This document shows, in pieces, positions 6,513-14,175 of a stretch of DNA of 22,500 nucleotides (positions are counted from its first letter, which is position 1; each line of letters starts with the position of its first letter). The stretch spans positions 1 to 22,500 of the forward strand of contig JBGTEN010000033.1 of the NCBI GenBank assembly GCA_041747755.1. Direction: 5' to 3'. Below the pieces are notes generated by a model. The model saw only the letters and a program-made list of their open reading frames with translations. It did no database searches and had not been told where the DNA came from. The stretch comes from Aurantibrevibacter sp041747755 (GTDB lineage: Bacteria; Bacteroidota; Bacteroidia; Flavobacteriales; Flavobacteriaceae). The position numbers and the translations under genes are program-made.

Positions 6513-9113
6513 ATGAATTTCAATAATTTTACTATAAAATCTCAGGAAGCCATACAACAGGCACAACAGCTAGCACAAAGTTTGGGGCATCAGCATATTG
6601 AAAATGAGCATATTTTTAAATCAATAGCCGAAGTTGATGAAAATGTACTTCCTTTCCTTCTCAAGAAGTTAAATGTTAACCAAACTATGCTCAATCAAAT
6701 TCTTGCAAAAGAGATGGAACGGTTTCCTAAGGTTTCAGGTGGTGAACTCATGGTATCTCAGGAAGCAGGTAAAACATTGACTGAGGCTGGAATTATTGCT
6801 AAGAAAATGGAAGACGAGTTCGTGTCCATAGAACATTTACTGCTCGCCATTTTTAAATCAAAGAGCAAAATTGCACAAATTTTAAAAGATCAAGGAGTTA
6901 GTGAAAAGGATCTTCAGGCAGCTATTTCAGAACTTCGAAAAGGTGATAAAGTAACTTCACAGAACATGGAAGAAACTTATAACTCTCTAAATAAGTATGC
7001 AAAAAACCTGAATCAGTTGGCTGATAAAGGAAAGCTTGATCCTGTAATCGGAAGGGATGAAGAAATACGAAGAGTATTGCAAATACTATCCAGAAGAACC
7101 AAGAATAATCCTATGCTGGTTGGTGAACCCGGGGTTGGAAAAACCGCAATTGCAGAAGGTTTAGCGCACCGAATTATTCAGGGGGATATTCCCGATAACT
7201 TACGAAATAAAGTCATTTACTCACTGGATATGGGAGCATTGATTGCCGGTGCAAAATATAAAGGTGAGTTTGAAGAGCGATTAAAAGCTGTTATTAAGGA
7301 AGTTATAGGCTCGGATGGAAACATTGTACTTTTTATAGATGAAATACATACCCTTGTGGGTGCCGGAGGCGGTCAAGGTGCCATGGATGCTGCCAACATT
7401 CTTAAGCCTGCACTTGCACGTGGGGAGTTACGCGCAATTGGCGCTACCACATTGGATGAATACCAAAAGTACTTTGAGAAAGATAAAGCTCTGGAACGTA
7501 GATTTCAAAAAGTTGTAGTGGATGAACCGGATACTGAAAGTGCTGTTTCTATTCTCAGAGGAATCAAAGAAAAGTACGAAGCGCATCATAAGGTTAGAAT
7601 TAAGGATGAAGCTGTAATAGCAGCGGTAGAGTTATCTCAGCGATACATTACTAACAGATTCTTACCTGATAAGGCTATAGATTTGATGGACGAAGCAGCT
7701 GCTAAATTAAGAATGGAAATTAATTCCAAACCCGAAGAGTTAGATGTTTTGGACCGTAAAATTATGCAGTTGGAAATTGAAATAGAGGCAATTAAAAGAG
7801 AAAATGATCCATCTAAATTAAAAGCGCTACAAATAGACCTTGCCAATTTAAAAGAAGAGCGTCATGAAATATTTGCCAAATGGGAAAGCGAAAAAATTGT
7901 TGTGGATGACATCCAGAAGATAAAATTAGACATTGAAAATTACAAGGGTGAGGCCGAACGCGCAGAGCGAAATGGCGATTACGGAAAAGTTGCAGAATTG
8001 CGCTATGGCAAAATTAAAGAAGCTCAAGAAAAATTAGAGCAGCTTCAAAAGGAGCTGGAGGTTCAGCAAAGCGCAGGTACACTAATAAAGGAAGAGGTTA
8101 CCAGAGATGATATTGCTGAGGTAGTAGCAAAATGGACCGGTATACCGGTGACTAAAATGTTGCAAAGCGAAAGAGAGAAATTATTAAAGTTGGAAGAAGT
8201 GTTGCACAAACGTGTTGTGGGTCAAAATGAGGCTATTCAGGCTGTATCTGATGCTATTCGAAGAAGTAGAGCCGGACTACAAGATGCGAAACGTCCTATA
8301 GGTTCCTTCCTGTTTTTGGGTACAACAGGGGTTGGTAAAACTGAATTGGCCAAAACACTGGCATCCTATCTATTTGATGACGAAAATGCTATGACACGCA
8401 TAGATATGAGTGAATACCAGGAAAGCCATTCCGTAAGTCGTCTAGTGGGTGCCCCTCCGGGATATATAGGATATGACGAAGGAGGACAGCTTACGGAAGC
8501 AGTGAGACGCAGACCTTATTCCGTTGTACTTCTGGACGAAATAGAGAAGGCGCATCCGGATACTTTCAATGTTTTACTACAAGTATTGGACGAAGGCAGA
8601 TTAACGGATAATAAAGGAAGAATTGCCGATTTTAAAAACACGATTATTATAATGACCAGTAATTTGGGAAGCCAGATTATTCAGGAAAAGTTCGAGACAA
8701 ATAATGATATTTATAGCGCAACTGAAGCTGCTAAGATTGAAGTTTTAGGATTGTTACGAAGAAGTATTCGTCCGGAATTCCTCAATAGAATTGATGATAT
8801 TATTATGTTTACTCCGCTTACTAAAGATGATCTTGTGAAAATTGTAAGATTACAATTAGATCAGCTTAAAAAATTAGTAGAAAAACAGCATATTACGCTG
8901 GATGCCACGGAGGAGGCTATTTTATATTTGGCAAATAGGGGTTTTGATCCTCAATACGGAGCCAGACCTATAAAAAGGGTTATTCAAAGAGAAGTACTTA
9001 ATAATCTATCTAAAGAGCTGTTAAGTGGCACCATCAAAGCGGATAGTATTATTCTTATTGATTCTTTTGACGATGCTCTTGTTTTTAGAAATCAAGATGC
9101 TTTAGTTCAATAA
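6513..9113 (+). CDS. clpB: ATP-dependent disaggregase chaperone ClpB
   Basis: An 866-residue Hsp100 chaperone that pulls polypeptides out of aggregates in cooperation with DnaK/DnaJ. Domain order is standard: Clp-N repeat domain (about 5-150), first AAA+ module with Walker A GEPGVGKT (204-211) and Walker B VLFIDEIH, the coiled-coil middle domain (about 400-530) that distinguishes ClpB from ClpA/ClpC, second AAA+ module with Walker A GTTGVGKT (603-610) and Walker B VVLLDEIEKA, and the C-terminal D2-small domain ending near residue 855. The start MNFNNFTIKSQEA is the usual one. An inverted repeat upstream suggests stress control, and an intrinsic terminator follows 22 bases after the stop. Monocistronic; no missing catalytic residues seen. 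Confidence 0.98.
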   Translation: MNFNNFTIKSQEAIQQAQQLAQSLGHQHIENEHIFKSIAEVDENVLPFLLKKLNVNQTMLNQILAKEMERFPKVSGGELMVSQEAGKTLTEAGIIAKKMEDEFVSIEHLLLAIFKSKSKIAQILKDQGVSEKDLQAAISELRKGDKVTSQNMEETYNSLNKYAKNLNQLADKGKLDPVIGRDEEIRRVLQILSRRTKNNPMLVGEPGVGKTAIAEGLAHRIIQGDIPDNLRNKVIYSLDMGALIAGAKYKGEFEERLKAVIKEVIGSDGNIVLFIDEIHTLVGAGGGQGAMDAANILKPALARGELRAIGATTLDEYQKYFEKDKALERRFQKVVVDEPDTESAVSILRGIKEKYEAHHKVRIKDEAVIAAVELSQRYITNRFLPDKAIDLMDEAAAKLRMEINSKPEELDVLDRKIMQLEIEIEAIKRENDPSKLKALQIDLANLKEERHEIFAKWESEKIVVDDIQKIKLDIENYKGEAERAERNGDYGKVAELRYGKIKEAQEKLEQLQKELEVQQSAGTLIKEEVTRDDIAEVVAKWTGIPVTKMLQSEREKLLKLEEVLHKRVVGQNEAIQAVSDAIRRSRAGLQDAKRPIGSFLFLGTTGVGKTELAKTLASYLFDDENAMTRIDMSEYQESHSVSRLVGAPPGYIGYDEGGQLTEAVRRRPYSVVLLDEIEKAHPDTFNVLLQVLDEGRLTDNKGRIADFKNTIIIMTSNLGSQIIQEKFETNNDIYSATEAAKIEVLGLLRRSIRPEFLNRIDDIIMFTPLTKDDLVKIVRLQLDQLKKLVEKQHITLDATEEAILYLANRGFDPQYGARPIKRVIQREVLNNLSKELLSGTIKADSIILIDSFDDALVFRNQDALVQ

Positions 9114-9135
9114 AGATTTGATGAATATATTTAAG

Positions 9136-9166
9136 AAGCACCCAAAAAAGGGTGCTTTTTTATTTT
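9136..9166 (+). terminator. Intrinsic terminator of clpB
   Basis: AAGCACCC (9136-9143), an A6 loop, then GGGTGCTT (9150-9157), followed by a run of T with a single A (to 9166). An 8-bp perfect stem plus U tract is a textbook Rho-independent terminator. The A6 on the 5' side may also allow function on the minus strand. Confidence 0.9.
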
Positions 9167-9169
9167 GTA

Positions 9170-9189
9170 TATATACCATGCAGTATATA
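9170..9189. promoter_or_regulatory. Palindromic candidate operator in front of the TetR-family gene
   Basis: TATATAC-N6-GTATATA, two perfect 7-base arms with the centre CATGCA, ending 31 bases before the regulator start codon. TetR-family proteins usually repress their own gene through a palindrome in this position, so this is the likely autoregulatory site. The arms are low-complexity AT, which lowers certainty. Confidence 0.5.
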
Positions 9190-9220
9190 AATTTTTTATA
9201 TTCGTATAAAATAAAACTTT

Positions 9221-9823
9221 ATGTCAAGTAAGGCTCAACGCACAACTTCGTACATTATAGAGACTGTTGCGCCAATTTTTAATAAATTGGGCTACGTTGG
9301 AACGAGCATGAGCGATCTTACTGAGGCAACCGGACTTACAAAAGGCGCCTTGTACGGTAATTTTGAGAATAAAGAAGCTCTAGCACTTGCAGCCTTTGAA
9401 TATAGTAGCAAACTTCTCTTGGCGACTATTGATCAGAAGTTGAACACTCCAGGAACTTCTTTGGAAAAAATCTACGCATTTACAGATTTTTACAGACAAT
9501 ATGATATCTATAGCAATGAATTAGGTGGCTGTCCTGTTTTAAATGTTGGTGTCGACTCAAAATATAACAACGTACTTTTGGCAGCTGCAGCAAGAGAAAC
9601 TGTAAAAACCATTGAAGGTAAAATTGCTTTGGTTTTGGAAGTTGGTGTAAATCAGGGTGAACTTAGAATTCCAGTAACCCCCCTTCAGTTTGCTAAACAA
9701 TTGTACACTATGTTGCAGGGTGCTGTAGCCATGAATACCATTACCGGGGACAGGAAGTATTTACTAAATACTGTAGCTTATCTGGACCAACTTATTGTTA
9801 AAGAAATAAAAAATAAGGTTTAG
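9221..9823 (+). CDS. TetR/AcrR-family transcriptional regulator
   Basis: A 200-residue one-component repressor. The N-terminal TetR DNA-binding domain (about 8-55) shows the helix-turn-helix TSMSDLTEATGLTKGALYGN followed by FENKEAL, very close to the family consensus. Residues 60-200 form the helical ligand-binding and dimerisation domain, with the segment GGCPVLNVGV around C104. A Cys at about this position is used for electrophile sensing in E. coli NemR (C106), so thiol sensing is possible, but that is only an analogy. A palindrome 31 bases upstream is the likely operator. The gene is convergent with the PorP/SprF gene, the stop codons overlapping by four bases. No obvious dedicated target gene lies next to it, so besides itself it may control distant genes. 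Confidence 0.93.
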   Translation: MSSKAQRTTSYIIETVAPIFNKLGYVGTSMSDLTEATGLTKGALYGNFENKEALALAAFEYSSKLLLATIDQKLNTPGTSLEKIYAFTDFYRQYDIYSNELGGCPVLNVGVDSKYNNVLLAAAARETVKTIEGKIALVLEVGVNQGELRIPVTPLQFAKQLYTMLQGAVAMNTITGDRKYLLNTVAYLDQLIVKEIKNKV

Positions 9824-11397
9824 TCTCCTATTACCCTAAAAATCCAGGTCTTGTCGGTATACTTCCCATTAAACTGATTATCTCTGGCTACTTCCGCCTC
9901 TTTTAAAGTATCATATCTTTCCAGATAGACGTAATTATACTTGTTTACGCTTCTGTAAAAAGATTTTGGATTAAGGCCCTTAGTTCGGAGTGTATTCATA
10001 AAATTGTCAAAGTATTTTTTGGTACCGAAGACATTGGCAACTAAATAGTATCCTGGGACCACACCATCTTCTTTAGTAACTTCTTCATAACGCCCTTGTG
10101 TCTTGGGTTGTTCTGTTTTCTTATCTGCGAGTTGTTTATCAAGCTCGGCCTTCTTGGCAGCTGCTTCCGCTTCTGCTAAGGCTGTTTTAGCAATAGAGTC
10201 CTGTCGCTTTTGTTCTAATGCCAAAGCTTCGGCAGCTTTGGTTTCAGCTAAGGAATCTAAACGGCGCTGTTCTCTTACCTTTTCGGAGGTTGCAAGTTCT
10301 TGATTTCGTTTGGCGGTGTCTAAGGAATCTTTGAGGATAGCATTTCGCTCTTTTTCCGCCAACTCCAACTGCTTTTTAGTCTCTTTTTCTTTGGCAAGAG
10401 CTTCGGTCTGCGCCAATTTCTCTTTAAGCCTACGTTCTTTAGCTGTTTCCAATTCTTCAGAATCTTCAAAAGCAACAACTTTTTTTCTTAAATCCTGAGG
10501 TCCAAAATTATAGGCCGCCAAAACTTCAAAACTGGGATCGCTATTCTTTAACAATGAACTTGTGCCAAATTCAACCAAAGCACCTAGAGATACCTTTTGA
10601 AAAAATCTGCCCCCTCCACCAAGTCCAATTCCATAAAAGCTATTGTATCCGGATTGAGCCCAAAATTTGGAAGCAGTGAGTAAAGCAGTAAGACCGTATT
10701 GCGTGTCCCCATTGGGTATAGTTTTCAAATATACATTAGGTTGAATAAGCGCCTCTATAGATGCTACAGGAATGTCATAACTTAAGGATCCTATGTATAT
10801 TTTCTCAGAAGCTAAAGTGTGCCCCTCCTTAGTGGCAAAATTATAATCAAATAAATTTTCTGAGGCTAAACCAATACCTAAACCATTGTAAGTGAGCCGT
10901 ATACCTGGGGCAAATTGAAGTATAAAAGGATTGTCTACATCCAATTGAGGTAATGGCAAGGGAGGATCAGGCTGTACTATTACTGATGTGAATTTTTGTT
11001 TATAACCAAAAACATTTAGTCCCACAGCAAGTTGCGAATTATTTCCCAGATCAAAGCTATACGCATAATTTATTACCCCCCCGGTGTTAAGAAAAAGTTC
11101 TGAGTTATTTTGAAAAAAACCAACTCCTAAAGCCGAATTAGTATTGATTTTCCGAGTGTAATTTAAAAAAAGTGTTGTAGGATCCGCATCTATGTTTTGC
11201 CATTGCCATCTAGACCATAGTGCTATGGATTGCGGTCTGTTACGATCAAGTGAAAACACAGGATTAAACAAACTTGAATTAAACTCTGTTAAGTTATGCT
11301 GCCGCAGATCTACAGGAAGCGTTGTTTCTTGTGATCTAACCACAACAAGAATACAAGTAGAGATGAGGAGAAAGGAATACCATTTAAGCATATGCAA
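9820..11397 (-). CDS. PorP/SprF-family outer-membrane protein with coiled coil and C-terminal SPOR-like domain
   Basis: A 525-residue exported protein in three parts. Residues 1-22 are a signal peptide (MLKWYSFLLISTCILVVV, cut near SQE). Residues about 25-300 form a beta-barrel of the PorP/SprF family linked to type IX secretion and gliding: SSLFNPVFSLDRNRPQS, then alternating amphipathic strands (GVGFFQNNSELFLNTGG; LAVGLNVFGYKQKF; IRLTYNGLGIGLASENLF). Residues about 305-432 are a highly charged Glu/Lys/Ala coiled coil without prolines. Residues about 442-525 (GYYLVANVFGTKKYFDNF ... TWIFRVIGD) resemble a SPOR domain, which binds denuded glycan of peptidoglycan. The layout suggests an outer-membrane barrel anchored to the cell wall by a periplasmic arm. 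Start is ATG 11397 or ATG 11391. The barrel call is good; the wall-binding role is inferred. Confidence 0.88.
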   Translation of the reverse strand: MHMLKWYSFLLISTCILVVVRSQETTLPVDLRQHNLTEFNSSLFNPVFSLDRNRPQSIALWSRWQWQNIDADPTTLFLNYTRKINTNSALGVGFFQNNSELFLNTGGVINYAYSFDLGNNSQLAVGLNVFGYKQKFTSVIVQPDPPLPLPQLDVDNPFILQFAPGIRLTYNGLGIGLASENLFDYNFATKEGHTLASEKIYIGSLSYDIPVASIEALIQPNVYLKTIPNGDTQYGLTALLTASKFWAQSGYNSFYGIGLGGGGRFFQKVSLGALVEFGTSSLLKNSDPSFEVLAAYNFGPQDLRKKVVAFEDSEELETAKERRLKEKLAQTEALAKEKETKKQLELAEKERNAILKDSLDTAKRNQELATSEKVREQRRLDSLAETKAAEALALEQKRQDSIAKTALAEAEAAAKKAELDKQLADKKTEQPKTQGRYEEVTKEDGVVPGYYLVANVFGTKKYFDNFMNTLRTKGLNPKSFYRSVNKYNYVYLERYDTLKEAEVARDNQFNGKYTDKTWIFRVIGD

Positions 11398-11488
11398 AAG
11401 AACAAAAAACCAGTAGTTTTACATACTATTTTGTACTAATTTTAGTTACAGCATTGTAAGACTTAAAAATTTAAGAAACTAACCAACA

Positions 11489-12019
11489 ATGAAATTTATA
11501 AAACCATTAGTCATAAGCCTACTATTTGGGGTAATTATTGCCTGCAAAGAGGACCGGAAAGTTGTAGAAGAAACTTCAGAAACCCTTGTTTCTACTTATT
11601 ACTTTATTCGACATGCCGAAAAAGATAGAAGTAATCCTGACAATAAAGATCCCGAGTTAAATCAAGCTGGCTTAGGAAGAGCCATTCGCTGGGCTGAGGT
11701 TTTTGATCCTGTAGCCTTAGATGCCATTTATTCCACAAATTTCGAAAGAACAGAAATGACCGCGGCACCAACAGTAGTTAAAAAGAATCTTGTTTTACAA
11801 TACTACGATCTTAAAGACTTGGAAATAGAGCAGTTTAAGGAAACAAACTTAGGCAAAAATGTGCTGGTTGTTGGTCATTCTAACTCCATACCGGAATTTG
11901 TAAATAAAATGATTGGAGAAGAGAAATATACTAACCTGGATGATTATGACAATAGTAGTCTTTTTATTGTAAGAATTATTTATGGGAAAGCTACAGATAT
12001 TAGGTTAAATATGGATTAA
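11489..12019 (+). CDS. Histidine phosphatase (phosphoglycerate mutase/SixA-like) lipoprotein
   Basis: A 176-residue lipoprotein of the histidine phosphatase superfamily. The signal peptide ends in the lipobox VIIAC with Cys 19. The catalytic core follows: RHA motif at R41-H42 (YYFIRHAEK), the substrate-contacting arginine in YSTNFERTEMTA (R87), and the second histidine H130 in VVGHSNS. H42 would carry the phosphate during hydrolysis of a phospho-substrate. Because the protein is exported, the substrate must lie outside the cytoplasm; it is not identifiable from sequence. Directly after the Cys comes K-E-D, matching the minimal Bacteroidota surface-export signal K-(D/E)2, so the enzyme may be displayed on the cell surface. 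It is divergent from the PorP/SprF gene and convergent with the next lipoprotein, the stops overlapping by four bases. Confidence 0.9.
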   Translation: MKFIKPLVISLLFGVIIACKEDRKVVEETSETLVSTYYFIRHAEKDRSNPDNKDPELNQAGLGRAIRWAEVFDPVALDAIYSTNFERTEMTAAPTVVKKNLVLQYYDLKDLEIEQFKETNLGKNVLVVGHSNSIPEFVNKMIGEEKYTNLDDYDNSSLFIVRIIYGKATDIRLNMD

Positions 12020-12759
12020 TGGTTTCGGGTTACCGTTATATTCTCTAATTCAATTTTTGACAATAGTTTCAATTCATTTTTTAAAAAAAGGCTATCTATT
12101 TCTAAAATGTTGGATGCCATTTTTGGGCTAAAATTGTTGTAATCAACGAAACGGATACCATTTATATAGCGTTCATTTATTGCCTCCCGAAAGCGAAATC
12201 CACCATTATCAACATGAAATTCATATGCTAAATAATCCGGTTTAAATGTTTCCTTATTGAACCAATAAATATATACGTCCTCAAAATCGTCACCCCCTTC
12301 TTCTTGACTAAAAGTGACTTTAACCTTATAATAGTCTTTGTTCCTAATCTTTATTTCACCAAGGAGCTCTTTATTTACGGCGCGATCATTTAAGCCATAA
12401 GGCAAATAAGCAAAATAGTGGACAGAATTGACCGAGTTGGAATACACATTAGCCAGAGAATCCGAAAGCGAAACCAAAGTATCATTAATAAAACGATGAA
12501 AATTTTTAGGTTCTTTGACATCTAAAATTTGAATGGTATCATTGCTTAAAAAGCGTTTTAAGATTTTCTGACCATTCAATGGCTTAGAACTATAAATTCT
12601 GTCCCGAAAGTTGAATTGTATGTGACTCTGACTATACAAATCACCTCCGCTGACAGCAATGGCATTGTCTACAATCTTTTGTGCCGAAATAGGAGTCTTT
12701 TCATTTTGATTGCACGAAAAAAGAGCGATGATCATTATAACAAGACTAACATTTTTCAT
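12016..12759 (-). CDS. Lipoprotein, probable DUF6503 family
   Basis: A lipoprotein of about 247 residues when started at the ATG at 12759. That start puts the signal peptide MKNVSLVIMIIALFSC at the N-terminus with the lipobox LFSC and Cys 16; the frame can be extended to ATG 12786, but this would bury the signal sequence behind nine charged residues. The mature protein begins QKIVDNAIAVSGGDLYSQSH and continues through several beta-strands (YYKVKVTFSQE; DVYIYWFNKETFKPDYLAYE; RYINGIRFVDYNNF), suggesting a LolA-like or outer-membrane-associated beta fold. I believe it belongs to a Flavobacteriaceae family (DUF6503) sometimes mislabelled deoxyribose-phosphate aldolase; no aldolase motif is visible. 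No surface-export signal follows the Cys (NQNEK). Function unknown. Confidence 0.85.
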   Translation of the reverse strand: MKNVSLVIMIIALFSCNQNEKTPISAQKIVDNAIAVSGGDLYSQSHIQFNFRDRIYSSKPLNGQKILKRFLSNDTIQILDVKEPKNFHRFINDTLVSLSDSLANVYSNSVNSVHYFAYLPYGLNDRAVNKELLGEIKIRNKDYYKVKVTFSQEEGGDDFEDVYIYWFNKETFKPDYLAYEFHVDNGGFRFREAINERYINGIRFVDYNNFSPKMASNILEIDSLFLKNELKLLSKIELENITVTRNH

Positions 12760-12873
12760 TTTCTCATTTTTTAGTTTATCGTACACTTAAGCAAATCATT
12801 ACAGCCGAATTAAAATTTATTCTGTTTTCAATGTCCGGCATATTGCGGATTTGTTTCTATTTTTACGTCCAAT

Positions 12874-13335
12874 ATGCAGAAAAATATCAATATAAAGAAT
12901 AAAAGAGCCAAGTTTGATTATGAAATCTTGGACACCTATATTGCTGGGATAGTTTTATCAGGCACTGAAATAAAATCCATTCGCTTAGGTAAGGCATCTA
13001 TTTCGGAAAGCTTCTGTGAGTTTAATGAAAAGGGAGAATTATTTGTAATTAACATGCAAATAGATGAATACTCTCACGGTACGCATTATAATCATAAGCC
13101 GAAGGCAGAGCGTAAGCTGCTATTAAACAGAGGTGAGTTGCGAAAATTGGGGAAAGAAGTCAAAAACTCCGGCCTCACCATAGTCCCTTTGAATATGTTT
13201 ATTACTGATCGTGGTTTAGCTAAGGTAAATATTGCCCTAGCAAAAGGAAAAAAACTTTATGATAAAAGGGAAACCATAAAGGATAGAGACAATAAAAAGA
13301 GTCTTGATCGGATTAAGAAGAGCTTTAATAATTAA
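12874..13335 (+). CDS. smpB: SsrA-binding protein SmpB
   Basis: A 153-residue RNA-binding protein that carries tmRNA to ribosomes stalled on broken mRNA and mimics the anticodon stem in the A site. Typical elements are present in order: NKRAKFDYEILDTYIAGIVLSGTEIKS (residues 8-34), GKASISESFCEF, the HYNHKPKAERKLLLNR loop, GLTIVPLNMFITDRGLAKVNIALAKGKKLYDKRETIK, and the basic C-terminal tail that enters the mRNA channel. Length is normal. The leader is very short: a -7-like TATTTTTA at 12858-12865 would put the transcription start only a few bases from the ATG at 12874. The tmRNA gene itself is not in this window. Convergent with pcm, 34 bases apart. Confidence 0.97.
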   Translation: MQKNINIKNKRAKFDYEILDTYIAGIVLSGTEIKSIRLGKASISESFCEFNEKGELFVINMQIDEYSHGTHYNHKPKAERKLLLNRGELRKLGKEVKNSGLTIVPLNMFITDRGLAKVNIALAKGKKLYDKRETIKDRDNKKSLDRIKKSFNN

Positions 13336-13369
13336 GCCAAAAAAAACTTACTGATCCAAAAGCATAGAT

Positions 13370-14011
13370 TTAGTTTTTATTCTCTAACAGAGGTACAAAC
13401 CGAAAGGAACCTAACTCTTTTTTTTCAAATTCTTTTTCCGATTTTCGAATAAATAAAGTCATTATCTGCTCGTCCATCCCAACTGGAATTACAAGCCTCC
13501 CTCCTATTTTTAACTGCTCCATTAATGGTTTTGGAACTTGCGGAGCTCCTGCAGTTACAATAATACCATCAAAAGGTGCTTCTTCGGGTAAACCTTTATA
13601 CCCATCACCAAAAATGACTTTTTTAGGTCTATAACCCATTTTTTCAAAAAAGAGATTAGTTCTTTTAAACAGTTCCAATTGCCGTTCTATAGTATACACT
13701 TTTGCTTTTAAATGAAGTAATACCCCTGTTTGGTAACCACTACCGGTGCCAATCTCCAAAATTTTTTGACCGGTTTTTATTTGTAATAACTCGGTCTGAA
13801 AAGCTACAGTATAAGGTTGGGAAATAGTTTGTTCAGCGCCAATGGGAAAAGCCTTATCCTGATAGGCGTGATCTTCAAAACTACTATCTAAAAATAAATG
13901 TCTGGGTATATTCCGAATGGCATCTATTACCTTTTGGTCTTTGATTCCTTTGGCTAGAAGGGTTTCTGCCAATTGGTTTCGCATTCCCCGATGTTTTAAG
14001 GTGTCTTTCAC
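13370..14011 (-). CDS. pcm: Protein-L-isoaspartate O-methyltransferase (GTG start)
   Basis: A 213-residue S-adenosylmethionine enzyme that methylates isoaspartate residues in aged proteins so they can return to aspartate. Seen motifs: the substrate-side segment AEQTISQPYTVAFQTELL (59-76), SAM motif I ILEIGTGSGYQTGVL (84-98), the acidic post-I region YTIERQLELF, and FDGIIVTAGAPQVPKPL near residues 150-166, followed by LKIGGRLVIPVG. Length fits bacterial Pcm. The start codon is GTG at 14011, which gives the normal family N-terminus (MKDTLKHRGMRNQL); no ATG fits as well. A well-formed promoter is present upstream. Convergent with smpB and divergent from the oxidoreductase gene. Confidence 0.95.
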   Translation of the reverse strand: MKDTLKHRGMRNQLAETLLAKGIKDQKVIDAIRNIPRHLFLDSSFEDHAYQDKAFPIGAEQTISQPYTVAFQTELLQIKTGQKILEIGTGSGYQTGVLLHLKAKVYTIERQLELFKRTNLFFEKMGYRPKKVIFGDGYKGLPEEAPFDGIIVTAGAPQVPKPLMEQLKIGGRLVIPVGMDEQIMTLFIRKSEKEFEKKELGSFRFVPLLENKN

Positions 14012-14044
14012 TTGTTTGGTTTTGGTTTACGAAGTTATAGAATT

Positions 14045-14077
14045 CAAAAATACAAAGGTGATTTTAAAATAAACCAA
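14045..14077 (-). promoter_or_regulatory. Bacteroidota promoter for pcm (TTG-N22-TATTTTTG)
   Basis: On the minus strand a -33 TTG (14075-14077) and an exact -7 TATTTTTG (14045-14052) are separated by 22 bases, inside the 17-23 range reported for Flavobacterium. The predicted transcription start is near 14038, giving a leader of about 27 bases before the GTG start. Confidence 0.65.
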
Positions 14078-14152
14078 TGACCGGAATTAAAATAACGCCT
14101 TAAACCAAAGAGATTCAAATGAACTTTTATAACATAAACAATACAATATGCT

Positions 14153-14160
14153 TATTTTTG
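14153..14160 (+). promoter_or_regulatory. Bacteroidota-type -7 element (TATTTTTG) that fixes the start of the oxidoreductase gene
   Basis: Exact TAnnTTTG match; transcription would start near 14167, nine bases before ATG 14176. This places the promoter inside the longer open frame beginning at 14119 and so argues that the true start is 14176. No clear -33 element is seen. Confidence 0.5.
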
Positions 14161-14175
14161 ACAAAAACAAAGTTT

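Noticed and set aside
11462..11475. CTTAAA-AA-TTTAAG inverted repeat before the histidine phosphatase gene
   Set aside because: An all-but-two A/T short repeat in AT-rich intergenic DNA; chance is the simplest explanation.
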